Shown here: positions 1 through 10,247 of the stretch, one piece after another | Layout of the letters: every line of letters begins with the position of its first letter | Position numbering within the stretch: position 1 is the stretch's first letter | Assembly: GCA_022385805.1 (NCBI GenBank) | Contig: MU277673.1 | Location: forward strand, 368,511-432,510 | DNA from: Pilatotrama ljubarskyi | Lineage: Eukaryota; Basidiomycota; Agaricomycetes; Polyporales; Polyporaceae | Direction of reading: 5' to 3' | DNA: 64,000 bases | Position numbers and translations under genes: made by a program | Notes under the pieces: generated by a model | What the model saw: only the letters and a program-made list of their open reading frames with translations | Databases searched by the model: none | What the model was told of the DNA's origin: nothing

Positions 1-1541
1 CTTGTTGAAGAAGTCGTCGAAGAGCAACGATTCGAGCTTCTCGTTCTTCTGGTACGCGGCGGTGATGTCGCCGAGGAAGACCGACTTGATGATGCAGCCA
101 CCACGCCACATGCGCGCAATGCCGGCGTAGTTGAGGTTCCAGTTGAGCTGCGAGGAGCGGTCAGGAGCTGTATACCGGCTCGATCACGTCCGAGTCACGA
201 ACCTCCTTGGCGGTCTCACGCATGAGCATGAAGCCCTGGGTGTAGGAGATGATCTTGGACGCGTAGAGAGCCTGCTCGAGGTCGTCGATGAACTGCTGCT
301 TGTCGCCCTTGAAGGGCTCCTTTTGAGGACCGGCGATCAGCTTGCTGGCGCGTACACGCTCCTCTTTGAGGCCGGACAAGCAACGAGCGAAGACGGCCTC
401 GCCGATGAGGGTGACTACGCATTCCATGAGTCACGAGCGTGCGACTTGAGTGCTCAGGGCTACTTACCGGGCATGCCAGCGTCGAGAGCGGCAATGGCGG
501 TCCACTTGCCGGTACCCTTCTGGCCAGCAGAGTCGAGGATCTTGGTGACCAGAGGAACGCCATCATCATCGTTGAACTTGAGGATGTTGGCGGTGATCTC
601 GATGAGGAACGAGTCAAGAACGCCCTTGTTCCACTTGTTGAAGATGTCCGCAATCTCGCTCTCGGTCAGACCGAGGCCGCGCTTGAGGATGTCGTACGCC
701 TCCGCGATCAGCTGCATGTCACCATACTCGATACCTTTTGCGCACATCATCCGGTCAATCAGGGCAAGGAGCAATCAACGTGAGAACGCTCTCACCATTG
801 TGGACCATCTTCACGTAGTGACCGGCACCGGTCTCACCGACCCAGTCGCAGCAGGGCTCGCCGTTGACCTGAGCAGCGGTAGCCTGGAAAATCTCCTTGA
901 TGTGCGGCCAGGCGGCAGGAGAACCACCGGGCATGAGTGAGGGGCCGTAGCGGGCACCCTCCTCACCACCGGAGACACCAGAGCCGACGAAGAGGAAGCC
1001 CTTGGCCTCGAGCTCCTTGCAACGACGGATGGAGTCGGGGTAGTGCGAGTTACCACCATCGATGATGATGTCACCGGGCTCGAGGTGGGGGATGAGCTGT
1101 TCGATGAAGGAGTCGACGGCGGGGCCAGCCTTGACGAGAAGGATGATCTTGCGGGGGCGCTTGAGCTTAGCGCAAAGCTCCTCGATCGAGTGGGCGCCCT
1201 GGACCTTGGTCCCTGAGATGGCAGGAGATTGAGCGGCTGTGTCGAGTCGGCTAGATCAGGGCTGCCGAATGCGTACCCTTTGCCTCGTTAGCGAGGAAGT
1301 GGTCTACTTTGCTGGTCGTGCGGTTGTATGCGACGACGGTGAAGCCCTTGTCGTTCATGTTGAGGATGAGGTTTTGGCCCTAGCATACAGGCAGGTGAAT
1401 CGAACGTTGGTGCAAGTGGGACGACGGAGCGATTACCATGACGGCCAGACCGATGAGGCCAATATCTCCGCTGCAGGACATGTCGGTCACTGTGCACGAC
1501 GTCGGACGCTAGATGGGTGGTACGTACACGGGCTGAGCCAT
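1..1541 (-). CDS. GND1: 6-phosphogluconate dehydrogenase (decarboxylating), C-terminus cut by window edge
   Basis: Oxidizes 6-phosphogluconate to ribulose 5-phosphate with NADP+ in the cytosolic oxidative pentose phosphate pathway. The start is the ATG whose first base is 1541: a 14-nt first exon (MAQPV) joins a Rossmann segment reading [12 protein letters not shown], then [13 protein letters not shown] after a second intron. The family signatures [18 protein letters not shown] and [16 protein letters not shown], the latter with the catalytic Lys, are intact once the intron at about 752-806 is removed. Further short introns fall near 426-478 and 150-188. The open frame continues off the left edge after a segment containing [13 protein letters not shown], so the C-terminal tail is missing. 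Family identity is certain; small exon borders are inferred from GT/AG and phase. 6-phosphogluconolactonase lies at about 17.6 kb. Confidence 0.96.
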
Positions 1542-2315
1542 TGTGGTAGATTAGATGCGGAAGGGGGAGGAGATGGTGGTGGTTGCGGACAAGGAGGATA
1601 GCGATCGCAAAGAGTTGGGGAGAGGTGATGTCGATGAGATATGTAATCCGAGCGTTGCTCAGCGCTGACGTCTTTGTCACACCGGTCCGGGAGAGCATGA
1701 TCGTGCGAACACTCCCCCGACCCAGCACCGACCGGCATCCCACAGCCCTGGCCCTGCCTCGCAAATCCCCGTCGTAGTACTTCTCTTCCCTCTCCCGCGC
1801 ATGCCGCTCTGTGCGCCCGATGCTTGTCCGCTGCTCGTCGCTGCAGAATGGGCAGAGACGCTGCCATCGATAACCACGCGTCCGCCGCGTCGCGATCCCG
1901 TTAATTGGGGTGCACCGTCACGCTCAATCCACTGTGACGACCCGCGTCTGTGACAGAAGCCCCTGCCTCGCTCCCGACCCCCGCTCACTCACTGTCTTCC
2001 CTGCTATGTCCGACTGCCTGGGTTCGCCAGGAGAGCCTTCTTTCTACGCTGTACAACGCACCCCGACGCCTGTACCGTACTCTCCGCGATGTCTGTACTA
2101 CACCCATGTCGCGCTGAAAAGTGTCCCGCAAGCTCCGAAGGTCTCGGCGGCCCGCATTCCGGAAACCCCGGAGCGGCTCTTGCCCAATTTGGCATTGCAT
2201 TTGCCGCCAGAACTCTCCGTTCACACCGATTCGAAGTCATCCTGCTTTCGAGTGACTCGCTCGACTCTCTGGACTTATAACTTGAGGCACAACTCATCCG
2301 TAGCAGCACTCAACT
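1542..2315. promoter_or_regulatory. Divergent intergenic region between 6PGDH and the aminotransferase
   Basis: About 770 bp lie between two divergently transcribed metabolic genes, so both promoters must be here. The ORFs across it are short, overlap each other on both strands and show no family motif, so I assign no gene. I see no clear TATA box. Confidence 0.5.
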
Positions 2316-4075
2316 ATGTCCACGACGCTCCGGTCCATGCGTCTCTCCTCCTCCCGGTATACCGCCCTCCGCGCAGGTCCCTCCCATGCCAGCGCCGCTC
2401 TCAGGCTCGCCAACGCGAGGTACGCCTCCTCAACCGCGCAGGACCCCATGACGGGCGAGCGTGTCCAGCTCCCGGACATCGAGGTGCGTCCCCTACCGAA
2501 GAGTGCTCCCTTCCTGAAAGGCAGCTCCTGATCCGACGCCCGCGAACCCGCTCGCAGCCTTCTCTGCTCGAGATTACCCGCACGCAGCAGCCGAAGCGGC
2601 CGCCACCCCCCTCCAGCCTCGTATTCGGTCACACCTTCGTGAGTCCGTTCACACCCTTCTGAGCAGGCGTTTCATGCTCAATCATCTCTGTGTTCCTAGA
2701 CGGATCACATGCTGACCGTGCCATGGCGCATCCTCGAGGGATGGGGTAAGCCCAAGATTCAGCCTTGTGAGTACCGAACCACTCCTGGTCGAGATGTGAA
2801 GCATGAACCTCCGGAATAGATGGCCCTCTGTCCGTCGAGCCCAGCGCGACCGTATTCCATTATGCGCACTGTCTCTTCGAGGGGCTCAAGGCGTACCGGG
2901 ATCCGAACGGCAAGGTGACCTTGTTCCGGCCGGACATGAACATGAAGCGCATGAACACCAGCGCGGAGCGAATCGCGATGCCTGTGCGTGCTAGCCTTCC
3001 GGAGTGACGCATCATAACTCAGCATGATTTGTAGACGTTCAACGGGGAGGCCATGGTCGAGCTCATGAAGCAGCTCGTCCGTCTGGACAAGCACTGGATC
3101 CCCGACCAGCCCGGATACAGTCTCTACATTCGCCCCACAATGAGTGCGTCCGTCCGGTACCATCTTCACATTGTTTGCCTCACGCGCCGTCCTGCAGTCG
3201 GCACACAACCTGCGCTCGGCATCGCGCCTCCCAAAGAAGCCCTCCTCTTCGTCATCTGTAGCCCCGTCGGACCTTACTACCCCCAGGGCTTCAAACCTGT
3301 CGCCCTGTACGGCACAACGGAGTACACGCGTGCGTCCCCAGGAGGCATCGGTGCGTACAAGCTTGGCGCGAACTACGCGGCGGGTGTGGCTGCGCAGAAG
3401 GCCGCGGCTGCGAAGGGCTACGTGCAGAACCTCTGGCTGCACGGGCCTGAGCACCATATCACGGAGGTGGGTGCTGTCGACCTCTCGGAAACGAGAGCCG
3501 GGACTGAGGAGTGTATGTGTATACCAGGTCGGCACGATGAACGCGTTTGTGGTCTTCAAGCAATCAGACGGATGTGCGCATTCTCTCATCCCCTCCGCCC
3601 TCAGGATGCGTACTAAGAACCATGTGATCCCTACAGCGTTTGAGCTCGTTACGCCCTCGCTGGACGGCATCATCCTCCCCGGTGTGACGCGCGACTCGGT
3701 GCTCGCGCTCGCGCGGGAGCACCAGGCGGGCAAGGTCCGCGTGCCGGAGCTGACGGACAAGCTGGTCGTGACGGAGCGCCCGGTGACGATGAAGGAGGTG
3801 AAGGAGGCCGCGCAGAAAGGCAACCTCGTCGAGTTCTTCGGCACTGGTGCGTGCCCGACCTCCTGTTGTGCTGTCGCGTAGGGATGCTGACGAGGCGTGT
3901 TATCGCAGGTACGGCGGCGGTGATCAGCCCTGTGGACAGGATCGGCTACCTGGGCGAGGACGTGCACATCCCGACTGGGCCGGACGGCATGGGCCCTGTG
4001 TCGCGCCCGCTGTGGAAGCTGCTCACGGCTATCCAGACTGGCGCTGTCCCTCATCCCTGGGCTGTGGAGGTATAA
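2316..4075 (+). CDS. Branched-chain-amino-acid aminotransferase (class IV PLP enzyme)
   Basis: Transfers the amino group of Leu, Ile or Val to 2-oxoglutarate. After removing about seven short introns the protein reads through the family core: LVFGHTF/TDHMLT, VFHYAHCLFEGLKAYR, LFRPDMNMKRMN, and GGIGAYKLGANYA, whose Lys is the expected PLP Schiff-base residue. It continues through LWLHGPEHHITE and VTPSLDGIILPGVTRDS and ends in a stop at 4073-4075. The N-terminus (MSTTLRSMRLSSSRYTALRA) is rich in Arg and Ser and lacks acidic residues, as in a mitochondrial presequence. Exon 1 is 2316-2483, followed by a 41-nt intron, which is short but keeps phase. It diverges from 6PGDH. Family call is secure; mitochondrial location is inferred. 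Confidence 0.95.
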
Positions 4076-4383
4076 TAGATGGGTCTTGGGGGACGGCAGG
4101 GATGGGTGGTGATCGGGCTGTATTGAGTACTCGTCGGGCAGTGGTTGCTGATCTACATAGCTTTGGGTACGCCTCGCTTCCTCACCGAATGCAGATATTG
4201 TTGGTATATGACCCGCAAAGTTGCCCGCTTTAGTTGTGTGTGCGGGAAAGACATAGACTGTGCTGGAGTGTCGAGCAAGAAAAGGCAGATGCGGGTGACG
4301 TCATAAGCAGGCGGCGGACGATCGCTGTACTCGCTTCCTTATAGCACCTACGAGCACCTGGATGTTGCTCTGAGCCTTGTGCG

Positions 4384-5778
4384 ATGGCCTCTCGCTGCTG
4401 CTCTGCGCCTGTCCTCGCCACCTCTGCCCGCTCTCTCGCCCGCCGCACATCCAAGGCGGCCAGACTGACAACATGCCCTGCTAGACGATACGCTCAGGTC
4501 GGCTCCACCACCTTCCTCGGCGAACCCCCCTCTCCCCCAACCCCGCCCCCACCCGGAGCGTCCCATCCGCCACCCAAGCCCTTCGACGCCCATGTCCTCT
4601 CCGAGCTGCGCAAGGCCGCATCCGCGTCCGGCTCAGGTTCCGCCACCACGCGCCCGACCCCGCTCACCGAGCTCGTCGAGCAGTACATGAAACGCGCCGG
4701 ACACGTCCTCGACTCCTCTCTGCCGTACGAATCGCGCCCAGGCGCGGAGCGCCGCGCCCGGTTCTCCAACGTGCCCGTGGGGCAGACCGCGAAGGCGGAG
4801 GTGCGCGCGGACGTGAGCAGCGCGGACGACGCGCTCGTCATGGTCGCGCATGCCGTGCAGGATAGGAAGGGCAAGTCCCAGAAGGTGTCCTACAGCTCGG
4901 GCTTTGCGGTGCACGCCCCCGGGACACCCGAGGGAGAGGCCGTACTGGTCACTTGCGCGCATACACTCGAGGAGGTGAGTTTCTACAGATTCTGATACTG
5001 GATACGCGCTGATCTGGACGCTCGTTCGAAGATCCGCCATGATCCCCTCCTCCGCGCGAGCCTCCCCAGCCCCGCCGTGCACCCCGAAGATCACCTCTCC
5101 GGCTCCTTCGTCATCGCCGGCCAGCCCACCGCACCCGTCTTTCACCCCGTCAAGTCCGTCCTCTCCGCCATGCACCGCGCCGACCTCCTCCTCCTCTCCG
5201 CCTCCCTCTCCCCGTCCAGCTCCGGTCCGACGAAAGCCCTCCGGTCGCTGCCTGTGAACCCGTACCCGGTGCAGCCGGGGACGCCCGTCCGCGCTCACTT
5301 CGTCGTGGACAAGCCGCCGCAGACGGGGAGAGACAGCGAGGGCTGGACGCCGTGGGTGGGCGGGACGTGGAGGAAGTGGGTGAAGGGGACCGTGGTCGGG
5401 TACCGGGACTTTGCCGGCAGAGAGGCCAAGGTAAGTAGTGCTCTCCTGCGTTTTGCGGAACGGCGGCTGACGTCCCACTTTGCGCGGACGTGTGCAGCCT
5501 GGGACCTACGACTCCCTGGCGCATCTCCACTTCGACCCGCCCCCGACGCCCGGGTCGAGCGGTGGCCCGATCATCGACGAGGAGAGCGGCGCCGTCATCG
5601 GCGTCATCCTCGGCACGCAGTTCGTCAGCCAGCTCCAGGGCGTCCGGGGATGGGGCGTCCCCGCCGAGACGATCTTCGAGGTGAGTGATCGTGTTCGTCA
5701 TTGATGAGCGAGCGAGCGCTGAGAATGTACCTGCAGATGTTCAGCTTGCCTGGTCTGAAGCTGAAAGGTCGGGAGTAG
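4384..5778 (+). CDS. Trypsin-like serine protease (PA clan) with presequence-like N-terminus
   Basis: Four exons (4384-4974, 5032-5430, 5498-5680, 5737-5778) give 404 residues. The triad of a trypsin-fold peptidase is recognizable: His in LVTCAHTLEE, a candidate Asp in HRADLLLLSA, and Ser in PGSSGGPIIDEESG, followed by the usual GxVIGV strand. The first 40 residues are rich in Arg, Ser and Ala and lack acidic residues, resembling a mitochondrial targeting sequence. A Pro-rich linker and a basic helical stretch precede the protease fold. No PDZ domain is visible, so it is not a full HtrA protein. It is probably a stand-alone fungal trypsin-like peptidase. The substrate is unknown. It is tandem with the aminotransferase gene, 308 bp downstream. 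Confidence 0.82.
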
Positions 5779-6120
5779 CCACTTGCGCCCGGAGGTCTGC
5801 ACTGCGTTGGGTGCTGCCGCGTGAGGACCTACGGCGCCGACACGCGCGATGTGTATGTACGAACACCGATTTATTGTCTGACTTGGAATGGATTTTCTGT
5901 ACTCTCAGAAAGTCTGGCGGACGTTTGTGACGAAACCGCCTGCCCTGCGTGGTCGAGGGCGCACGGAAGCGTACGTCAAGTCATGCGAGCAGAAGCATGC
6001 AGGTAAGGCTTTTCTTCGACCAATTGGACCGGATCACGATATAACGACATCTGGAAGACGGTACGTTTAAACGCTGTACTACACATGTACATAGGCTACT
6101 CATCCCGTGTACAACGCCCC
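5779..6120. other. Intergenic, convergent ends of protease and MYND locus
   Basis: This stretch lies between the protease stop and the stop of the minus-strand MYND locus. The short ORFs here show no conserved motif. It presumably holds both 3' untranslated regions. Confidence 0.5.
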
Positions 6121-7122
6121 CTACTGACCGCACCACACCTTGTGGTACTTCCAACCCGACGTACGGCACGGCTTGCAGAAATACGCGGTCTTGCAGACTC
6201 CGCAATGCGTCAGCACACCAGGCTCCCGGCGATACCTGCAAAAGTCCTTTTCCGACCGGTGAGGGAGCTTGGCGACCCTCCTCAGCACCGCGTCCGCCAG
6301 CGCAGCCGCACGAACCTTGGTCTCCTCAGCGGCGGAGAAGGGGACGATACCGTGCTTGACCGGGCGAATCTCGTGGACGACCGCGCACTTCGAGAGCACC
6401 CTCCGGGGAAATAGTCGCCGTGCCGCTCGAGCGCGAACAGCTCGTCGCCGAGCCCGCGCCTCCCCGATCCGGGCGGGCGCGAGGTCGAGCACGACGCGGT
6501 CGGCGAGGCTGCTCCCGGGAGGGCCGAGGACGAGGTACTGCCATATGAACGGACCGTCGAACCCCGAGAAGTGGGAGGGGTACGAGCCCGGGCGGCGGTT
6601 GACGTGCAGGCTCGCGCGGGGTGACCGTGGCGCTCCCGAGCGTGACGTCCGTCGGGCTGCACACGATGGTGTGGCCGGTCGAGGTGCGCGCGCTCAGTTG
6701 AACTTGCACGGCGGGCTGGAGGCTGTCGAACACGCTCTGGGCGACGTATGCGAGCTGGGAGATCTGTTCGTCCGTCTTGCAGCGCCAGAATATGTCTTCG
6801 AGCTCCCGCGGGGTGACCTCGCTTCCGTCGGCCGTGGTCACATCCGTCGGGCCACGCGAAATTGTGCACCGTCGTGTTGGAGGGCTGTTACGGGATGTCG
6901 CGGAACGACGTACGCGACCTTCCTGGGCGGGACTAGAAGCATCTGGTGCGCCGGGATGTTGAGGAAGGGTGAGCCGTTCCTGCCCACTTCGAAAAGCCGC
7001 GCGGTGCCACTAGCGAATGGCGCCCCGTCGACCATAGCGTGGGCGTGGAGGATGAGCGCGGCAAGATCGTGGACGTCGAGGATTACGGGACCGGTCGAGG
7101 CGGGACCGACTGGAGAGGCCAT
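6121..7122 (-). pseudogene. MYND zinc-finger protein, decayed paralogue
   Basis: This is a paralogue of the gene at 7965-9001. Matching segments include DVHDLAALILHAHAM, PRELEDIFWRCKT, YVAQSVFDSLQ, VVLDLAP and a C-terminal MYND finger. They lie in different reading frames, with frame changes near 6840, near 6615, near 6480 and again before 6430. No GT-AG intron restores the order. In the finger, the second zinc ligand is lost: the intact copy has CGYC, this copy has CRYR (TGC to CGC). The later ligands (CGVC, FCKPC, HKVWC) remain. The start would be the ATG at 7122. MYND fingers bind zinc and usually mediate protein contacts. Clustered frame breaks plus a lost ligand point to a pseudogene; local assembly error is the alternative. 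Confidence 0.7.
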
Positions 7123-7964
7123 AGCTGTTCACCGGCGACGACCATTACTGACGGCCTGGCAGAGGACGTCCCATATGTACCCATGCCGGCGTGCTAGCGG
7201 TACCGAGACTTTGAGAAGCTCTTCAACTAATGATGCTCCCCCGCAGAGACCAAACCTGGACTATGGCGGAGTAGACTCGCGGATGGACAAGTGGAGTCGG
7301 AACGGACGGTTGTGGTACTCAGGCTGACGGATGGCGGTTCTCCGGGGCACAGCGCAGGCGAACCCTGAGAGCGCAACGACCTGATCTAGGCGTACTCAGA
7401 TTGTTCGAGCGCACATCGCAAACATGCAGGCACCTGAACGCGACAAGCGGGATCATACACGATTGGCGTCGACAACCCCGTGACGAGGACGAGCTTACGG
7501 ACCTACGGCGCGATGCAAATACTACATGGTAGAACAAGCCAAACCGTAACAGAACAACGCAGTGTTCATATTGAATGGCTGACGACAAGCCATTAGCATT
7601 CAACGTCCTCTGTGCAGTCGCTCTTCGACATCTGGAGTAGGGGCGGATGGAGCATACCTCGGCATGCCACCTTATAGTGGCGTACGGAGGTTATCAGTAG
7701 TCTTCAAGCGACTCCTGACTTCCAGTACTCTGTGGCGCAGGAATGGCAGACTTTCTTAGAGAAGCCAAGATGTAAACGCCAGTGTCGAATATGCATAGGG
7801 GGTCATGTAAGGGTCCGCCCCTCTACCTCGGCCCTTTTCCCTGTGTCGCCCAAGCATCAGAACGACCTCCCCAGAGTGAAGACTTTTTGCCTACCAGAAT
7901 TCATATATTTGCACCTAGGAACAACATACGACACGCGGAGAGATTTTACTCGGAAGGACAGGAC
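7123..7964. other. Intergenic between the two MYND paralogues
   Basis: About 840 bp separate the tandem MYND copies. It should contain the promoter of the downstream copy and the 3' end of the upstream copy. No ORF here carries a recognizable domain, and I see no repeat. Confidence 0.45.
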
Positions 7965-9001
7965 TCACAAACACCAGACCTTGTGATACTTCCATCCTAG
8001 CGCCTGGCATAGCGAGCAGAAATAGGCCCGTTTGCACTTCGAGCAGCGCGTCTCCACTCCAGCCTTCCCGCAATACCCACAAAAGTGTTCCTGTCCCGCA
8101 GCGATCTTGGCCAACCTGTCTAGGACGACTTTCACGACTGCGTCCCCGCGCCTGCGCAGGTTTTCCTCTGAGATGCGCAGTTTGCCAGTTAGGGTGTATC
8201 GCTCGAACTCGTCCGCGACCTTCGCAAGAACTTTCTCGTGGTAGACGATCGCCCTCTCCAGCGCGAAGGGCTCAGCACCTCCCCCGCGTCCCCCGATCTG
8301 AGGGAGCGCAAGATCGAGCACCATGCGCGGGTCGGATTCCATATCGGTAGACACCGCCTCGCCGATCAAGAGGAACACCCAGGGCAGGCTGTCGGTGAAC
8401 GTTTGAACCCTGAGAGATGCTGCTCCATGTCGACTTTGGAGGGGCCGAGGTCTGGCCGGGGCTCCTTGACGAGAATAAGGCACGCCTCCTTTGCGCGGAT
8501 GTCGATCTCGGCGACAGCGACCTGGCTCGGTTTACAGAGGACCTCGTGTTTTGTGGAGGTACGCGCCCGGAGGGTAGCAGTCGGTGGCAGGCTATCGAAG
8601 ACCCGTTGCGCAATGTAGGCGAGGACATATCCGCTGTCGTACGTCTTACACCTCCAGAACACATCTTCGAGTTCACGGCGTGTTAGCTCGCGCCCACTGG
8701 AAGTCTTCACGCCTTGCTGGGAGGCGAAGGTGTCAATCCTTGTACGTTCCTGCGATGGAGAGTCCTTGTTCAGGACATATGCCACGCGTTTCCGGGTGTT
8801 GTCCACGCGTAAATCGTGCCAAGAGGGGTGGAGGAAGTGCTCTGGGAAGGTAGCGAGGGGCATGTCGCCACGATTGACTTCAAGGAGTTGCATATGGGAG
8901 AAAAGGGGTTCGGTGAGCGCATGCTCGTGTAGGATGATTGCGGCGAGGTCATGGATGTCGACGATGAAGTCGTGAAGGATGCCGGATGCAGCGGACGTCA
9001 T
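7965..9001 (-). CDS. MYND zinc-finger protein, better-preserved paralogue, with an internal frame break
   Basis: The start is the ATG at 9001 (MTSAASGILHDFIVDIHDLA). An N-terminal domain of about 200 residues (RRELEDVFWRCKT, AYIAQRVFDSLPP) is shared with the copy at 6121-7122. The last 45 residues form a complete MYND finger: CGYC, then CSKC, AYFCSLC and YHKVWC. The frame changes once near 8398-8402, just after HLSGF, and no splice pair of correct phase fixes it. The gene may therefore be freshly broken, use an unusual intron, or contain a sequence error. Agaricomycetes carry many such MYND proteins of unknown role; they lack the SET domain of SMYD methyltransferases and I see none here. Confidence 0.65.
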
Positions 9002-9296
9002 GATGATGGCGCGTTCAACGCGTTGTGTACGTTTGTGTGCGGGTTTGTGTATCGCTCGTCGCTTCAAAGTTCCACTAGCCGGCGCCCGCCAAGTGGACGA
9101 TACATATGCGACTCGTTTGTCTCCAAGTTCAGACGGGGTGGGACTAGCGCGACAGTATGATTATGGGGCTATAGCAGGTATCATGGAGGGGCATACTACG
9201 ATACATCTAGGGAGGGGTATGGGAGCCGAGTTTCTTCGAGCATTATTTGGAGTGCAAATCGCACAGCCAGAGCACAGCCAGGCAGTCCGACGGCTG

Positions 9297-9764
9297 CTAG
9301 TTCTTCGTACACGAGAGTTTCCTGATCCTGTTCTGCGGGTTTTGGCGCGGCGGCAGGGGCGGAAGGGGCTTTTCCTTGACAACGGGCGTCGGAGGTAGCA
9401 TTTTCTCTCGACGCGGTACGAGCGGGAGCGGCTTGTCGCGGGAGGACGCGTAGATGGGCGATCCATCGTCGCACGCGGTCGTGCTTTCTGCCTCCTCGAG
9501 GCAGTCTTCTTCTTCCGGGCACTCGAAAACGGTCGGGGGGAGCGGCACCGGAACCCGTCTCACGTAGCGTCGGCTTGCACCGGCGTGCACTGGGGTTATC
9601 TTGGTGCTGGGTATTGGGTGATCCTTCATCTCCTGCGTGAAGGCGTCGAAGATGGCGAAGCGCTCTTGCAACGAGATTGTAAGATAGTCGCTCATGGGGC
9701 TTGTCGGTGCCCTGCGAGGCGTTCTGGACGGATGATCGCGAATGACGATACGTGTCGTCGACAT
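9297..9764 (-). CDS. Small proline-rich hypothetical protein with SH3-ligand-like motifs
   Basis: An intronless ORF of 155 residues from the ATG at 9764. It opens MSTTRIVIRDHP, has an acidic patch (ECPEEEDCLEEAES), and ends in a basic, proline-rich tail with repeated PxxP cores flanked by Lys or Arg (KEKPLPPLPPRQ, DKPLPLVPRRE). Such cores are typical SH3-domain ligands, so a scaffold or adaptor role is possible, but I recognize no family. It is divergent from the first RBR gene. A truncated copy of its first codons recurs at about 12108-12152 upstream of the second RBR gene, so its 5' end was carried along in a tandem duplication. It could be a non-coding ORF; expression data are needed to settle this. 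Confidence 0.45.
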   Translation of the reverse strand: MSTTRIVIRDHPSRTPRRAPTSPMSDYLTISLQERFAIFDAFTQEMKDHPIPSTKITPVHAGASRRYVRRVPVPLPPTVFECPEEEDCLEEAESTTACDDGSPIYASSRDKPLPLVPRREKMLPPTPVVKEKPLPPLPPRQNPQNRIRKLSCTKN

Positions 9765-10247
9765 GGTGAGGGCGATAGACGATGTGGGAGGAGAGAACAA
9801 CGATGATCTCCACGGTCAAAGCTGCACAATCCATTAGATATAGCAGACTGCTCGCGGCCGCAGTAACAAGAACACGAGGTTTCCGCCCTCGAGGCAGCGA
9901 TTGCGAGCATGACGCAGCAGGCAAAGCTACATCGGGCCTGCAGATCCGCACCGCTCAATCCAAGGAAGGGGAAGTCGCACAACGAGGTAGCGACCAGGCT
10001 GGCAGCAGAGCCGTGCTGCGGTAGGCCGAGGGCGCGACCGCCCGGCCCACCGCGCTTCCTGTAGCACGGTACATTAACGTCCTGGGACTATTGGCAGCTG
10101 CCGGTGCGAGTAGTCGTTGTATATGGCATCGCCTTGATAGCAGAGGTTAGCTTCCGGCCTGATGCGGTTCACGAAGGCCTATAAGATACCCACCTTCGAG
10201 AACCGTCCCCAATTTCCCTCTGCCCTCCCCACATCGCCTCAAGAGCG
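9765..10247. promoter_or_regulatory. Divergent promoter, proline-rich ORF / RBR gene 1
   Basis: About 480 bp between divergent starts. A TATA box (TATAAGATA, 10180-10188) lies 68 nt before the RBR start codon. The whole segment is recognizably repeated at about 12150-12633 in front of RBR gene 2, with shared blocks such as GGATCTGCAG/CTTCGGGCCC-flanked stretches and the TATA region. Confidence 0.65.
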
